Positions 1 to 5,011 of a stretch of 5,011 nt of DNA are shown in pieces. A program made the position numbers and the translations under genes. The stretch's first letter is position 1. Each line of letters begins with the position of its first letter. The notes beneath the pieces are model-generated. The model was not told the origin of the DNA. It did not search any database and was given only the letters and a program-made list of their open reading frames with translations. This DNA comes from an uncultured Collinsella sp. (GTDB lineage: Bacteria; Actinomycetota; Coriobacteriia; Coriobacteriales; Coriobacteriaceae), in assembly GCA_900556365.1 (NCBI GenBank), contig USOG01000115.1, positions 1-5,011 of the forward strand, in the 5' to 3' direction.

Positions 1-9
1 CGAGTGAGA

Positions 10-1011
10 TTACTTCGCAGCACCTGGGATTCCGTGGGAGGTTTTGGCGGTTTTGGCTCCGTTTACGATGGCGGTTTCCAGGGCCCTTACGGCGAGCATG
101 CCCAGCAGGTCTAGGGGAACGGCGGCGCTTGCCTGGGCGCCCAGTTTGCCGCTGGCGAGGGTGTAGATGGTGTCGCCGTCGTTGGTGGTGTGCGTGGGAC
201 GGATGGCGTGTGCGTAGGCGTCTGCGGCCATCTGGGAGACCTTGGTGGCTTGTGCCTTAGTGAGTTCCACGTTGGTGACGATGCAGCTGATGGTGGTGTT
301 GGTGCGGTCGAGCGGCATCTGCATGGATCCGGCGGCGGCAAAGGCTGCGAGTTCCATGTCGACGATCTGGTCGCTATCGGCTGCGGCGCGCATACCGGCG
401 ACCCACTCGCCGGTGAAGGGGTCGACAACGTTGCCGCAGGCGTTGACCGAGACCACGGCGCCCACCTTGATGGGGCCGAGTGCCACGGCGGCAGCTCCAA
501 GGCCGGCCTTCATGCAGGTGGCGGGCCCCATGAGCTTACCCACGGTGGCGCCCGTGCCGGCGCCTACGTTGCCCTGTTCGAGCTTGGTGGGGGTGTGGTC
601 GAGTGCTTCGCACACGGCGGCGATGCCGGCCTCAATGTCGGGGCGCACGGTGGGGTCGCCATAGGCAAGGTCGAAGATGCAGCTGGAGCACACGATAGGC
701 ACCTGCGTGGGGCCGACGGGAAGGCCGATGCCGCGGCTCTCAAGCTCGCGAGCGACGCCGCTTGCAGCCTCGAGGCCAAAGGCCGATCCGCCCGAAAGGC
801 AGACGGCGTGGACCTTGTCGACGGTGTTCTCAGGTCGCAGCAGGTCGGTTTCGCGCGAAGCGGGAGCACCGCCGCGAACGTCAACACCGCCGGTGGCGCC
901 CTCGGGTGCCACGATTACGGTGCAACCGGTGCCGGCCTCCTCGTCCGTATAGTTGCCATAGCAAAAGCCATCGACATCGCAGACGTCAATGGCCTCGAGC
1001 AGTGTATCCAT
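10..1011 (-). CDS. P1/S58 (DmpA/NylC-like) family peptidase
   Basis: A complete 333-residue protein of the P1 family (peptidase S58, DmpA aminopeptidase / NylC fold). These enzymes fold as a precursor and cut themselves to expose an N-terminal Ser or Thr nucleophile; known members are aminopeptidases, beta-aminopeptidases or amidases. Visible family blocks are GCTVIVAPEGATGGVDVRGG (29-48), the LSGGSAFGLEAASGV segment (72-86), GNVGAGTGATVGK (147-159) and NTTISCIVTN (238-247). By analogy with NylC, which cleaves at Asn/Thr, I infer self-cleavage at Asn238/Thr239 with Thr239 as nucleophile; Thr240 is the alternative. There is no signal peptide or membrane segment, so it is probably cytoplasmic. 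The ATG at 1011 has a TAGGAG Shine-Dalgarno (plus-strand 1018-1023) six bases upstream. The protein has 10 cysteines, including a CSSC at 108-111. Family is confident; substrate is unknown. It lies downstream of maf behind a hairpin, so it may be a separate unit. Confidence 0.93.
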   Translation of the reverse strand: MDTLLEAIDVCDVDGFCYGNYTDEEAGTGCTVIVAPEGATGGVDVRGGAPASRETDLLRPENTVDKVHAVCLSGGSAFGLEAASGVARELESRGIGLPVGPTQVPIVCSSCIFDLAYGDPTVRPDIEAGIAAVCEALDHTPTKLEQGNVGAGTGATVGKLMGPATCMKAGLGAAAVALGPIKVGAVVSVNACGNVVDPFTGEWVAGMRAAADSDQIVDMELAAFAAAGSMQMPLDRTNTTISCIVTNVELTKAQATKVSQMAADAYAHAIRPTHTTNDGDTIYTLASGKLGAQASAAVPLDLLGMLAVRALETAIVNGAKTAKTSHGIPGAAK

Positions 1012-1081
1012 GTTTAACTCCTATCGGTTTTCCGCCGCGCCTTGTGCCCGGTCGGGATCCGTACGGTACGCCAAAATTGTA

Positions 1082-1104
1082 GGCGCTGGGGAATACCCAG
1101 CGCC
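1082..1104 (-). terminator. hairpin after maf, candidate intrinsic terminator
   Basis: A perfect 9-bp inverted repeat (GGCGCTGGG / CCCAGCGCC) closes a 5-base loop and begins 8 bases past the maf stop codon. On the minus strand it is followed by TACAATTTTGG, so the T-run is short and starts six bases after the stem. That makes it a plausible but weak rho-independent terminator for the DJ-1-maf unit. It could instead be an mRNA-stabilising or attenuating hairpin in the peptidase leader. Confidence 0.5.
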
Positions 1105-1112
1105 AGATGCAA

Positions 1113-1694
1113 TTACGAGAGTTTTTGAATCGCGCGCGCGACGCGGGCGATGGGTAGGCCCACCACGTTATAGAAGTCGCCCGAAATATCGTGCACGAGC
1201 ATGCGTCCGCCTGTGCCCTGAATGCCGTAGGCGCCGGCCTTGTCCATGGGCTCACCCGAGGCGACGTAGCGCTCGATCTGCTCGTCGGTGAGCTCGTAGA
1301 ACGTCACGTCGGTCACATCGACAAAGGATAGGCTCTCGGCGGCATGCGGGGCTGTAGCGTCGCCGGCTTTAACGATGCAGACGCCGGTTGCGACCTGGTG
1401 CGTGCGGCCCGAAAGCTCACGGAGCATGGTGCGCGCCTCGTCCTCGGTTGCCGGCTTGCCCAGAATCTTGCCGTCAAAGGTGACGATGGTGTCAGCCGCG
1501 ACCGTCAGCTCATTGGGCTCGGCATACTCGGCAGCAACGGCAGCCGCCTTGGCGCGTGCCAAGCGCTCGACAAGCGTGAGCGGGGCCTCGCCATCAAAGG
1601 GCGTTTCGTCGATATCCGCGGGAATCACGCGAATGTTGTAGCCTGCCTCGCGCATCAGCTCTATGCGGCGCGGCGATTGCGAAGCCAAAATCAT
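1113..1694 (-). CDS. maf: Maf family nucleotide pyrophosphatase
   Basis: A complete 193-residue Maf protein, the usual length for the family. Maf enzymes hydrolyse nucleoside triphosphates to the monophosphate and pyrophosphate. The YhdE-like branch prefers dTTP, UTP and modified pyrimidine nucleotides, acts in the cytoplasm, and is linked to housecleaning of non-canonical nucleotides and to arrest of septum formation. Visible motifs are the N-terminal LASQSPRR loop (3-10), AADTIV with the catalytic-base candidate Asp68 (66-71), GKP (79-81), SGRTHQVATGV (95-105), DKAGAYGIQG (151-160) and GDFYNVVGLP (172-181). The GAYGIQG version points to the dTTP/UTP subgroup over the YceF or YggX-like types. 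The start at 1694 places the SxRR motif at the normal distance from the N-terminus. The ATG overlaps the DJ-1 stop codon as ATGA, so translation is probably coupled; only a distant GAGGG lies upstream. Confidence 0.96.
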   Translation of the reverse strand: MILASQSPRRIELMREAGYNIRVIPADIDETPFDGEAPLTLVERLARAKAAAVAAEYAEPNELTVAADTIVTFDGKILGKPATEDEARTMLRELSGRTHQVATGVCIVKAGDATAPHAAESLSFVDVTDVTFYELTDEQIERYVASGEPMDKAGAYGIQGTGGRMLVHDISGDFYNVVGLPIARVARAIQKLS

Positions 1695-2233
1695 AGTTGG
1701 ATGCCCTCGGCGACCTTCTCGACGGCCTTGTCGCCGGCGAGCGTGCGCAGCAGCTCCAATGCAAAGGGGAGTGACTGTGCCATGCCGCTGGCAGTGATGA
1801 TGTTGCCGTCTTGCGTGACCTTCTCGCCGGTATAGGCGCCTTCGGGGAAGCTTTTCTCAAAGCCAGGGAAGCACGTGGCATGGCGCCCCTCGAGCAGGTC
1901 GAGCTCGCCCAGGATAAACGGGGCGGCGCAGATGGCGGCGACGTGCTTGGTTGCGGCGAACTCGCAGACCACGTCGCAGACGCGCTGATCTGCGCGCAGG
2001 TTGGTGGCACCGGGCAGGCCGCCGGGCAGCACGACGCAGTCGTACTCGTCAAAGTTGATCTCATCAAAGAGCGCATCGCAGGTCACGGGGATCTGCAGCG
2101 AGCTTACGACCTCGCGCGTGGGCATGATCGAGACGAGCGTGGCACGCACGCCGCCGCGACGCATGACATCGACCATGGTCAAGCATTCAATAGTTTCAAA
2201 GCCATCGGCGGCGAGAACGGCAACGCTGGGCAT
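1691..2233 (-). CDS. DJ-1/PfpI family protein (DJ-1/YajL type)
   Basis: A 180-residue DJ-1 superfamily protein of typical length. Relatives (DJ-1, YajL, ThiJ) are small cytoplasmic dimers ascribed glyoxalase, deglycase, chaperone or redox-sensing roles; the physiological activity is disputed. The N-terminal strand-turn LAADGFETIE (7-16) carries Glu16, matching Glu18 of human DJ-1. The VVLPGG block lies at 67-72, and the nucleophile elbow AAICAAP (99-105) carries Cys102, matching Cys106. ATCFPGFE (119-126) is the bacterial YajL-like version that lacks the DJ-1 His126. I chose the ATG at 2233 over one eight codons upstream at 2257 because AAAGGAA sits five bases before it and the protein then begins directly with the first beta-strand (MPSVAVL). 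A promoter candidate lies just upstream, and maf follows with a 4-base overlap, forming a two-gene operon. Confidence 0.94.
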   Translation of the reverse strand: MPSVAVLAADGFETIECLTMVDVMRRGGVRATLVSIMPTREVVSSLQIPVTCDALFDEINFDEYDCVVLPGGLPGATNLRADQRVCDVVCEFAATKHVAAICAAPFILGELDLLEGRHATCFPGFEKSFPEGAYTGEKVTQDGNIITASGMAQSLPFALELLRTLAGDKAVEKVAEGIQL

Positions 2234-2238
2234 AAGGG

Positions 2239-2245
2239 TTCCTTT
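2239..2245 (-). promoter_or_regulatory. Shine-Dalgarno site deciding the DJ-1 start
   Basis: On the minus strand AAAGGAA lies five bases before the ATG at 2233. The alternative in-frame ATG at 2257 overlaps the predicted start of the transcript and has no comparable site, so the annotated start is the shorter one. Confidence 0.75.
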
Positions 2246-2269
2246 CATAGGCGGCATACAATTAGCCGT

Positions 2270-2298
2270 CTTATACCCCGAAGACCTCCGCTTGCCAC
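2270..2298 (-). promoter_or_regulatory. sigma-70-type promoter candidate for DJ-1-maf
   Basis: Reading the minus strand, GTGGCA (plus 2293-2298, four of six matches to TTGACA) is followed after exactly 17 bases by TATAAG (plus 2270-2275, five of six matches to TATAAT). Transcription would start near 2263 and give a leader of about 30 bases before the DJ-1 start codon. It lies in the 106-base gap between rlmD and DJ-1. No clear rlmD terminator is visible there, so read-through may add to expression. Confidence 0.55.
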
Positions 2299-2339
2299 GC
2301 TCGATTTCCCAATGATTTTTCTGAGCAATGATTAAGTGG

Positions 2340-3653
2340 CTAGTTGCGCCTAAGGTGGACGACGGTCTCGCAGTGGAAGGTTTGTGGGAACAGGTCGACT
2401 GGCGTGATCTTTACGGGGGAGAAGGTGCCTTCTTCGACAAAGCGTTTGAGATCGCGCGCCAGGGTGGCCGGGTCGCAGCTCACGTAGGCGACATCGTGGG
2501 CACTCGTGCTGGCGATAAGGTCGATCGCTTCGGGGGCGAGGCCTGCGCGCGGCGGGTCGACCACCAAGACGTCGGCATCCTGGTCGGGGAACTCGCGCAC
2601 CGCGTCTCCGCCAATGACGTCGACGTTATCAAGCTTGTTGATCTCCAGGTTACGGCGTAGGTCGCGCACGGCGGGGCCGTAGGCCTCGACGGCGGCGACA
2701 AAGTCGCAGCGGCGGGCGAGCGGCAGGGTAAAGGTGCCGGCACCGCAGTACAGGTCCACGGCAAGCTCGTCTTCCTGCGGGTCGAGCGCTTCCATGACAA
2801 GCTCGATCAAAATCTCGGCACCCTTGGTGTTGACCTGGAAAAAAGACGGGGCAGACAAGCGCATCTGACCCTCGGCGATATTCTCGGTCCATGAGCCCTC
2901 TCCGGCGAGCATTTCGACCTTGGAGACACGGCGGGCCTTCTTTTCGCCCTTGCTCATCACGCGCACGATGCTCGTGGGATGAGCGGCGTCCGCCAACACG
3001 CGGGAGACCTGCGAGCGCGGAAAAGAGCCTGTGGGCGTCCAGAGTGCGACCTCGAGTGCCTTGGTGCGGCGCGATGCGCGAATGCCCACGCGTTCGAGCC
3101 CCAAGTCATGGCTGCCGCTTAGATAGTTGAGTGCGCCGACGACCGATTTGAGCGCCTTGGGGAAGCGTTTGTCGAACAACGGGCACGAATCGACGGTCAC
3201 GATCTTGCGAGGATCGACACCGTGCATGCCAAGACGCACGCGGCCGTTTACAACGGTCGGCTCGAGTTCGATTTTATTGCGGTAGCCCCAATCATCCTTG
3301 GTGTGGCGGATGGGTTGCACCAGTTCATCGACTTGATCGGGGCTGAACTTGCCGATACGCTCGAGCGTGGAGCGCAGATTTTGCTCCTTGGCGGCGAGCT
3401 GTGCCGTGCGTGAGAGATTGCCCCACGAGCAGCCGCCGCAGATGCCCACGAAGGGGCAGGGAGACTGAATGCGATCGGGGCTTGGCTCCAGAATCTCGGT
3501 GGTGCGGGCACGCATGAACGACTTGCCGTCCTGTACGACCTCGGCCTCGACGGTGTCGCCTGCCACGGCGCCCTGCACAAAGACGGCCTTGCCGTTGTCG
3601 GCGTGCGCCAGCCCGTCGGCGCCGTAGGTCATCGATTCTATAGTGAGCTTCAT
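2340..3653 (-). CDS. rlmD: TrmA/RlmD-family RNA (uracil-C5)-methyltransferase
   Basis: A 437-residue class B iron-sulfur uridine C5-methyltransferase, which uses S-adenosylmethionine to methylate a uridine in RNA, most likely 23S rRNA. Domains in order are an N-terminal TRAM RNA-binding domain (about 1-55); a cluster motif CPFVGICGGC with Cys66, Cys72 and Cys75, completed by Cys157 in DSCP (four ligands for a [4Fe-4S] cluster, as in E. coli RumA); a central domain; and a Rossmann methyltransferase domain with motif VDLYCGAGTF (299-308), VDPPRAGL (365-372), YVSCDPATLARDL with the nucleophile Cys393 (390-402), and HCETV with the base Glu429 (427-431). All key residues are intact. I prefer the ATG at 3653, which has two AGG triplets three and seven bases upstream and starts at the TRAM domain. 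An in-frame ATG at 3689 lacks such a site. The exact target (U1939-type, U747-type or both) cannot be decided from sequence alone. Confidence 0.95.
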   Translation of the reverse strand: MKLTIESMTYGADGLAHADNGKAVFVQGAVAGDTVEAEVVQDGKSFMRARTTEILEPSPDRIQSPCPFVGICGGCSWGNLSRTAQLAAKEQNLRSTLERIGKFSPDQVDELVQPIRHTKDDWGYRNKIELEPTVVNGRVRLGMHGVDPRKIVTVDSCPLFDKRFPKALKSVVGALNYLSGSHDLGLERVGIRASRRTKALEVALWTPTGSFPRSQVSRVLADAAHPTSIVRVMSKGEKKARRVSKVEMLAGEGSWTENIAEGQMRLSAPSFFQVNTKGAEILIELVMEALDPQEDELAVDLYCGAGTFTLPLARRCDFVAAVEAYGPAVRDLRRNLEINKLDNVDVIGGDAVREFPDQDADVLVVDPPRAGLAPEAIDLIASTSAHDVAYVSCDPATLARDLKRFVEEGTFSPVKITPVDLFPQTFHCETVVHLRRN

Positions 3654-3656
3654 ATT

Positions 3657-3663
3657 CCTGCCT
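3657..3663 (-). promoter_or_regulatory. Shine-Dalgarno site for rlmD
   Basis: On the minus strand AGGCAGG sits three bases before the ATG at 3653, with the first AGG seven bases away. The longer in-frame alternative, starting at 3689 inside ACCATGGT, is preceded by a pyrimidine-rich stretch with no purine box. This decides the start. Confidence 0.6.
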
Positions 3664-3701
3664 GTCATTCGCGTTGTTGTTCGCACCATGGTAACAGGGA
3701 A

Positions 3702-3743
3702 AAGCGCCCCGCATCCGAGGCTTTCCTCAAATGCGGGGCGCTT
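3702..3743 (-). terminator. intrinsic terminator of ppk1
   Basis: A perfect 13-bp GC-rich inverted repeat (AAGCGCCCCGCAT / ATGCGGGGCGCTT) encloses 16 bases. These can themselves form a 4-bp inner stem (GAGG/CCTC) with a four-base loop. On the minus strand the stem runs into TTTT, with two of the Ts inside the stem, and then CCC. It lies 23 bases past the ppk1 stop codon and upstream of rlmD, so it probably separates the two transcripts. The U-tract is short, so efficiency is uncertain. Confidence 0.68.
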
Positions 3744-3764
3744 CTACAAACTGCTTCTACAAAC
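3740..3764. repeat. 12-bp tandem direct repeat downstream of ppk1
   Basis: GCTTCTACAAAC occurs twice with no mismatch, at 3740-3751 and 3753-3764, one base apart. The pair fills the space between the ppk1 stop codon and the terminator, and the first copy overlaps the foot of the terminator stem. A small slippage duplication is the simplest explanation. Confidence 0.85.
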
Positions 3765-3766
3765 GA

Positions 3767-5011
3767 CTATTTCGTCTTGCCGGTAATGAGCGTCTTAAGA
3801 CCCAGGCCGATCAGACCCAGGCCCATGCGCACGCGGCCGGGGCGATGGCGCTCGATGGCCTTGGTCTTGCCGGCGGGCTTATCGCGACGGGCGCTCGTCT
3901 CGGGTGCGGGCTTGATGACCTGCGGATCGGGCTGAGGTGCAGGTGCAGGCTCGGGCTCAATGACGGTCGCCTGGACCTCTTGGACCTTGGGTGTGGCCGG
4001 CTGCGGCTCAGGAGCAGGGGCGGGCTTTGCCTCGGCGGCGGCCTCGGCGTTGCGATAGGCACGCTCCAGCAGGGCTTCCTGCGAGTTGAAGGGTTTCTCA
4101 CCCTCTGCACGCTCCACGGGGACCCAGGTGCCGTCGCTCGTGAGGCTGCGGGCCTTCACGTTGTCGCGCAGCTGCATGCCCATGTACTCGTGCACTAGGG
4201 CGCGGCAGGTGGGGTCGAGCACGGGGAAGGCAATCTCCACGCGGTGCTCGGTGTTGCGCGTCATCATGTCTGCCGAGCTCAGGTAAATCATGTCCGAGTC
4301 CACGCCGAAAGCATAGACGCGCGCGTGCTCCAAAAAGCGTCCGACGATGGAGCGGACATGCACGTTCTCGGTCTTGCCCGGAACACCGGGCTTGAGGCAC
4401 GAGATGCCGCGGATGATCATGTCTACGCGCACGCCGGCACACGATGCCTCGGCGATCTTGTCGATAACCTCGCGGTCGGTGAGCGAGTTGAGCTTAAAGA
4501 ACACACGGGCGGGCTCGCCAGCGAGAGCGCGCTGAATCTCGCGATCCAGACCGCGCATGATGAGCGGTTTCAGTCCGACGGGCGCCACACCCAGGAAGCG
4601 GTAGTCGCCGCGCAGGTTGCCCAGCGACAGATTGCGGAAGAACAGGTTGGCGTCCTCGCCGATGCCGGGATGGGCGGTCATGAGCATAAAGTCGCTGTAG
4701 AGTTTGGCCGTCTTCTCGTTAAAGTTGCCGGTGCCCAAAAGCGTGAGGCGGGTGAGCGCCATGCCCTCGCGATAGGTGAGCTGGCAGATCTTTGAGTGGC
4801 ATTTAAAGCCCTCGGAACCATAGATGACGGTGCAGCCTGCCTCTTCCAGACGCTCGGCCCACTCGATGTTGTTCTGCTCGTCAAAGCGGGCGCGAAGTTC
4901 CATGAGCACCGTGACCTCTTTGCCGTTCTCGGCAGCATCGATCAGCGACTCGCACAGGCGGCTCTGCTTGGCCACGCGGTAGAGCGTGATGCGCAGCGAG
5001 ATGCACTCGGG
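3767..5011 (-). CDS. ppk1: polyphosphate kinase 1, C-terminal part (5' end outside window)
   Basis: The last 414 codons of PPK1, which reversibly builds inorganic polyphosphate from ATP through a phosphohistidine. The frame is open to the window edge, so about 360 N-terminal residues (N and head domains) are missing. A GTG at 4975 is internal and not a start. Numbering from the first codon in the window, the two phospholipase-D-like catalytic domains show LYR with Arg12 and ARFDE with Arg42 (phosphate/Mg-binding Arg375 and Arg405 in E. coli), HSK with His72 (matching the phosphorylated His435), GTGNFNEK (93-100), EHARVY with His229 (matching His592) and YLSSADMMTRN (243-253). The conserved core ends near 324. 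A further 90 residues form an unusual tail: Pro/Ala/Glu-rich (about 325-372, 14 prolines), then strongly basic (373-395), then Gly/Leu-rich and hydrophobic (397-414). A terminator follows the stop codon. Confidence 0.96.
   Translation of the reverse strand, partial: PECISLRITLYRVAKQSRLCESLIDAAENGKEVTVLMELRARFDEQNNIEWAERLEEAGCTVIYGSEGFKCHSKICQLTYREGMALTRLTLLGTGNFNEKTAKLYSDFMLMTAHPGIGEDANLFFRNLSLGNLRGDYRFLGVAPVGLKPLIMRGLDREIQRALAGEPARVFFKLNSLTDREVIDKIAEASCAGVRVDMIIRGISCLKPGVPGKTENVHVRSIVGRFLEHARVYAFGVDSDMIYLSSADMMTRNTEHRVEIAFPVLDPTCRALVHEYMGMQLRDNVKARSLTSDGTWVPVERAEGEKPFNSQEALLERAYRNAEAAAEAKPAPAPEPQPATPKVQEVQATVIEPEPAPAPQPDPQVIKPAPETSARRDKPAGKTKAIERHRPGRVRMGLGLIGLGLKTLITGKTK

Noticed and set aside
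190..1017. Long plus-strand open frame (275 codons) opposite the P1 peptidase
   Set aside because: It is the antisense shadow of a strongly recognisable gene in GC-rich DNA. Its translation is Gly/His/Asp-rich with no family motif, and no convincing Shine-Dalgarno site was seen.
2234..2257. Upstream in-frame ATG at 2257 as the DJ-1 start
   Set aside because: The ATG at 2233 has a well-spaced AAAGGAA and begins at the conserved first strand; the extra eight residues add nothing seen in the family.
1811..2335. Plus-strand open frame (174 codons) opposite DJ-1
   Set aside because: It is antisense to a clear DJ-1 family gene, shows no recognisable domain, and is explained by codon bias in the real gene.
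3654..3689. Upstream in-frame ATG at 3689 as the rlmD start
   Set aside because: There is no Shine-Dalgarno site before it, and the 12 extra residues lie ahead of the TRAM domain; the ATG at 3653 is better supported.
3667..3701. Extended -10 promoter (TGTTACCAT) for rlmD
   Set aside because: Only four of six bases match, and the -35 position falls inside the terminator stem with no resemblance to the consensus.
4973..4975. GTG as the start of ppk1
   Set aside because: The reading frame continues to the window edge with conserved PPK1 sequence (ISLRITLYR), so the gene begins outside the window.

Overview
This 5,011-base window is GC-rich and carries five protein-coding genes, all on the minus strand and tightly packed. 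Every gap is about 110 bases or shorter, so no stretch of 300 bases lacks a gene. The high GC content, strong codon bias and gene content suggest an actinobacterium. A gut Coriobacteriia member such as Collinsella is my best guess, but this is inference from general character and not a marker-based assignment.

In the direction of transcription (high to low coordinates) the layout is as follows. (1) The C-terminal half of polyphosphate kinase 1, cut by the window edge, with an unusual Pro/Ala/Glu-rich tail ending in a basic, hydrophobic tip. A hairpin terminator follows it. (2) A complete TrmA/RlmD-family, iron-sulfur RNA (uracil-C5)-methyltransferase. (3) A DJ-1/PfpI-family protein behind a recognisable promoter and Shine-Dalgarno site. 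(4) A Maf nucleotide pyrophosphatase whose start codon overlaps the DJ-1 stop codon (ATGA). (5) A P1/S58 (DmpA/NylC-like) self-processing peptidase, separated from maf by a strong hairpin and preceded by its own Shine-Dalgarno site.

Functionally this is a housekeeping and stress-maintenance neighbourhood: polyphosphate synthesis, RNA modification, and a coupled DJ-1/Maf pair that plausibly deals with damaged metabolites or proteins and non-canonical nucleotides. The only confident operon is DJ-1-maf. Hairpins probably separate ppk1 from rlmD and maf from the peptidase. No clear terminator lies between rlmD and DJ-1, so read-through there is possible.

I found no mobile element, CRISPR array, tRNA, rRNA, toxin-antitoxin pair or defence system. 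No undescribed system is evident. The items most worth a second look are the PPK1 tail and the ATGA-coupled DJ-1/Maf pair.
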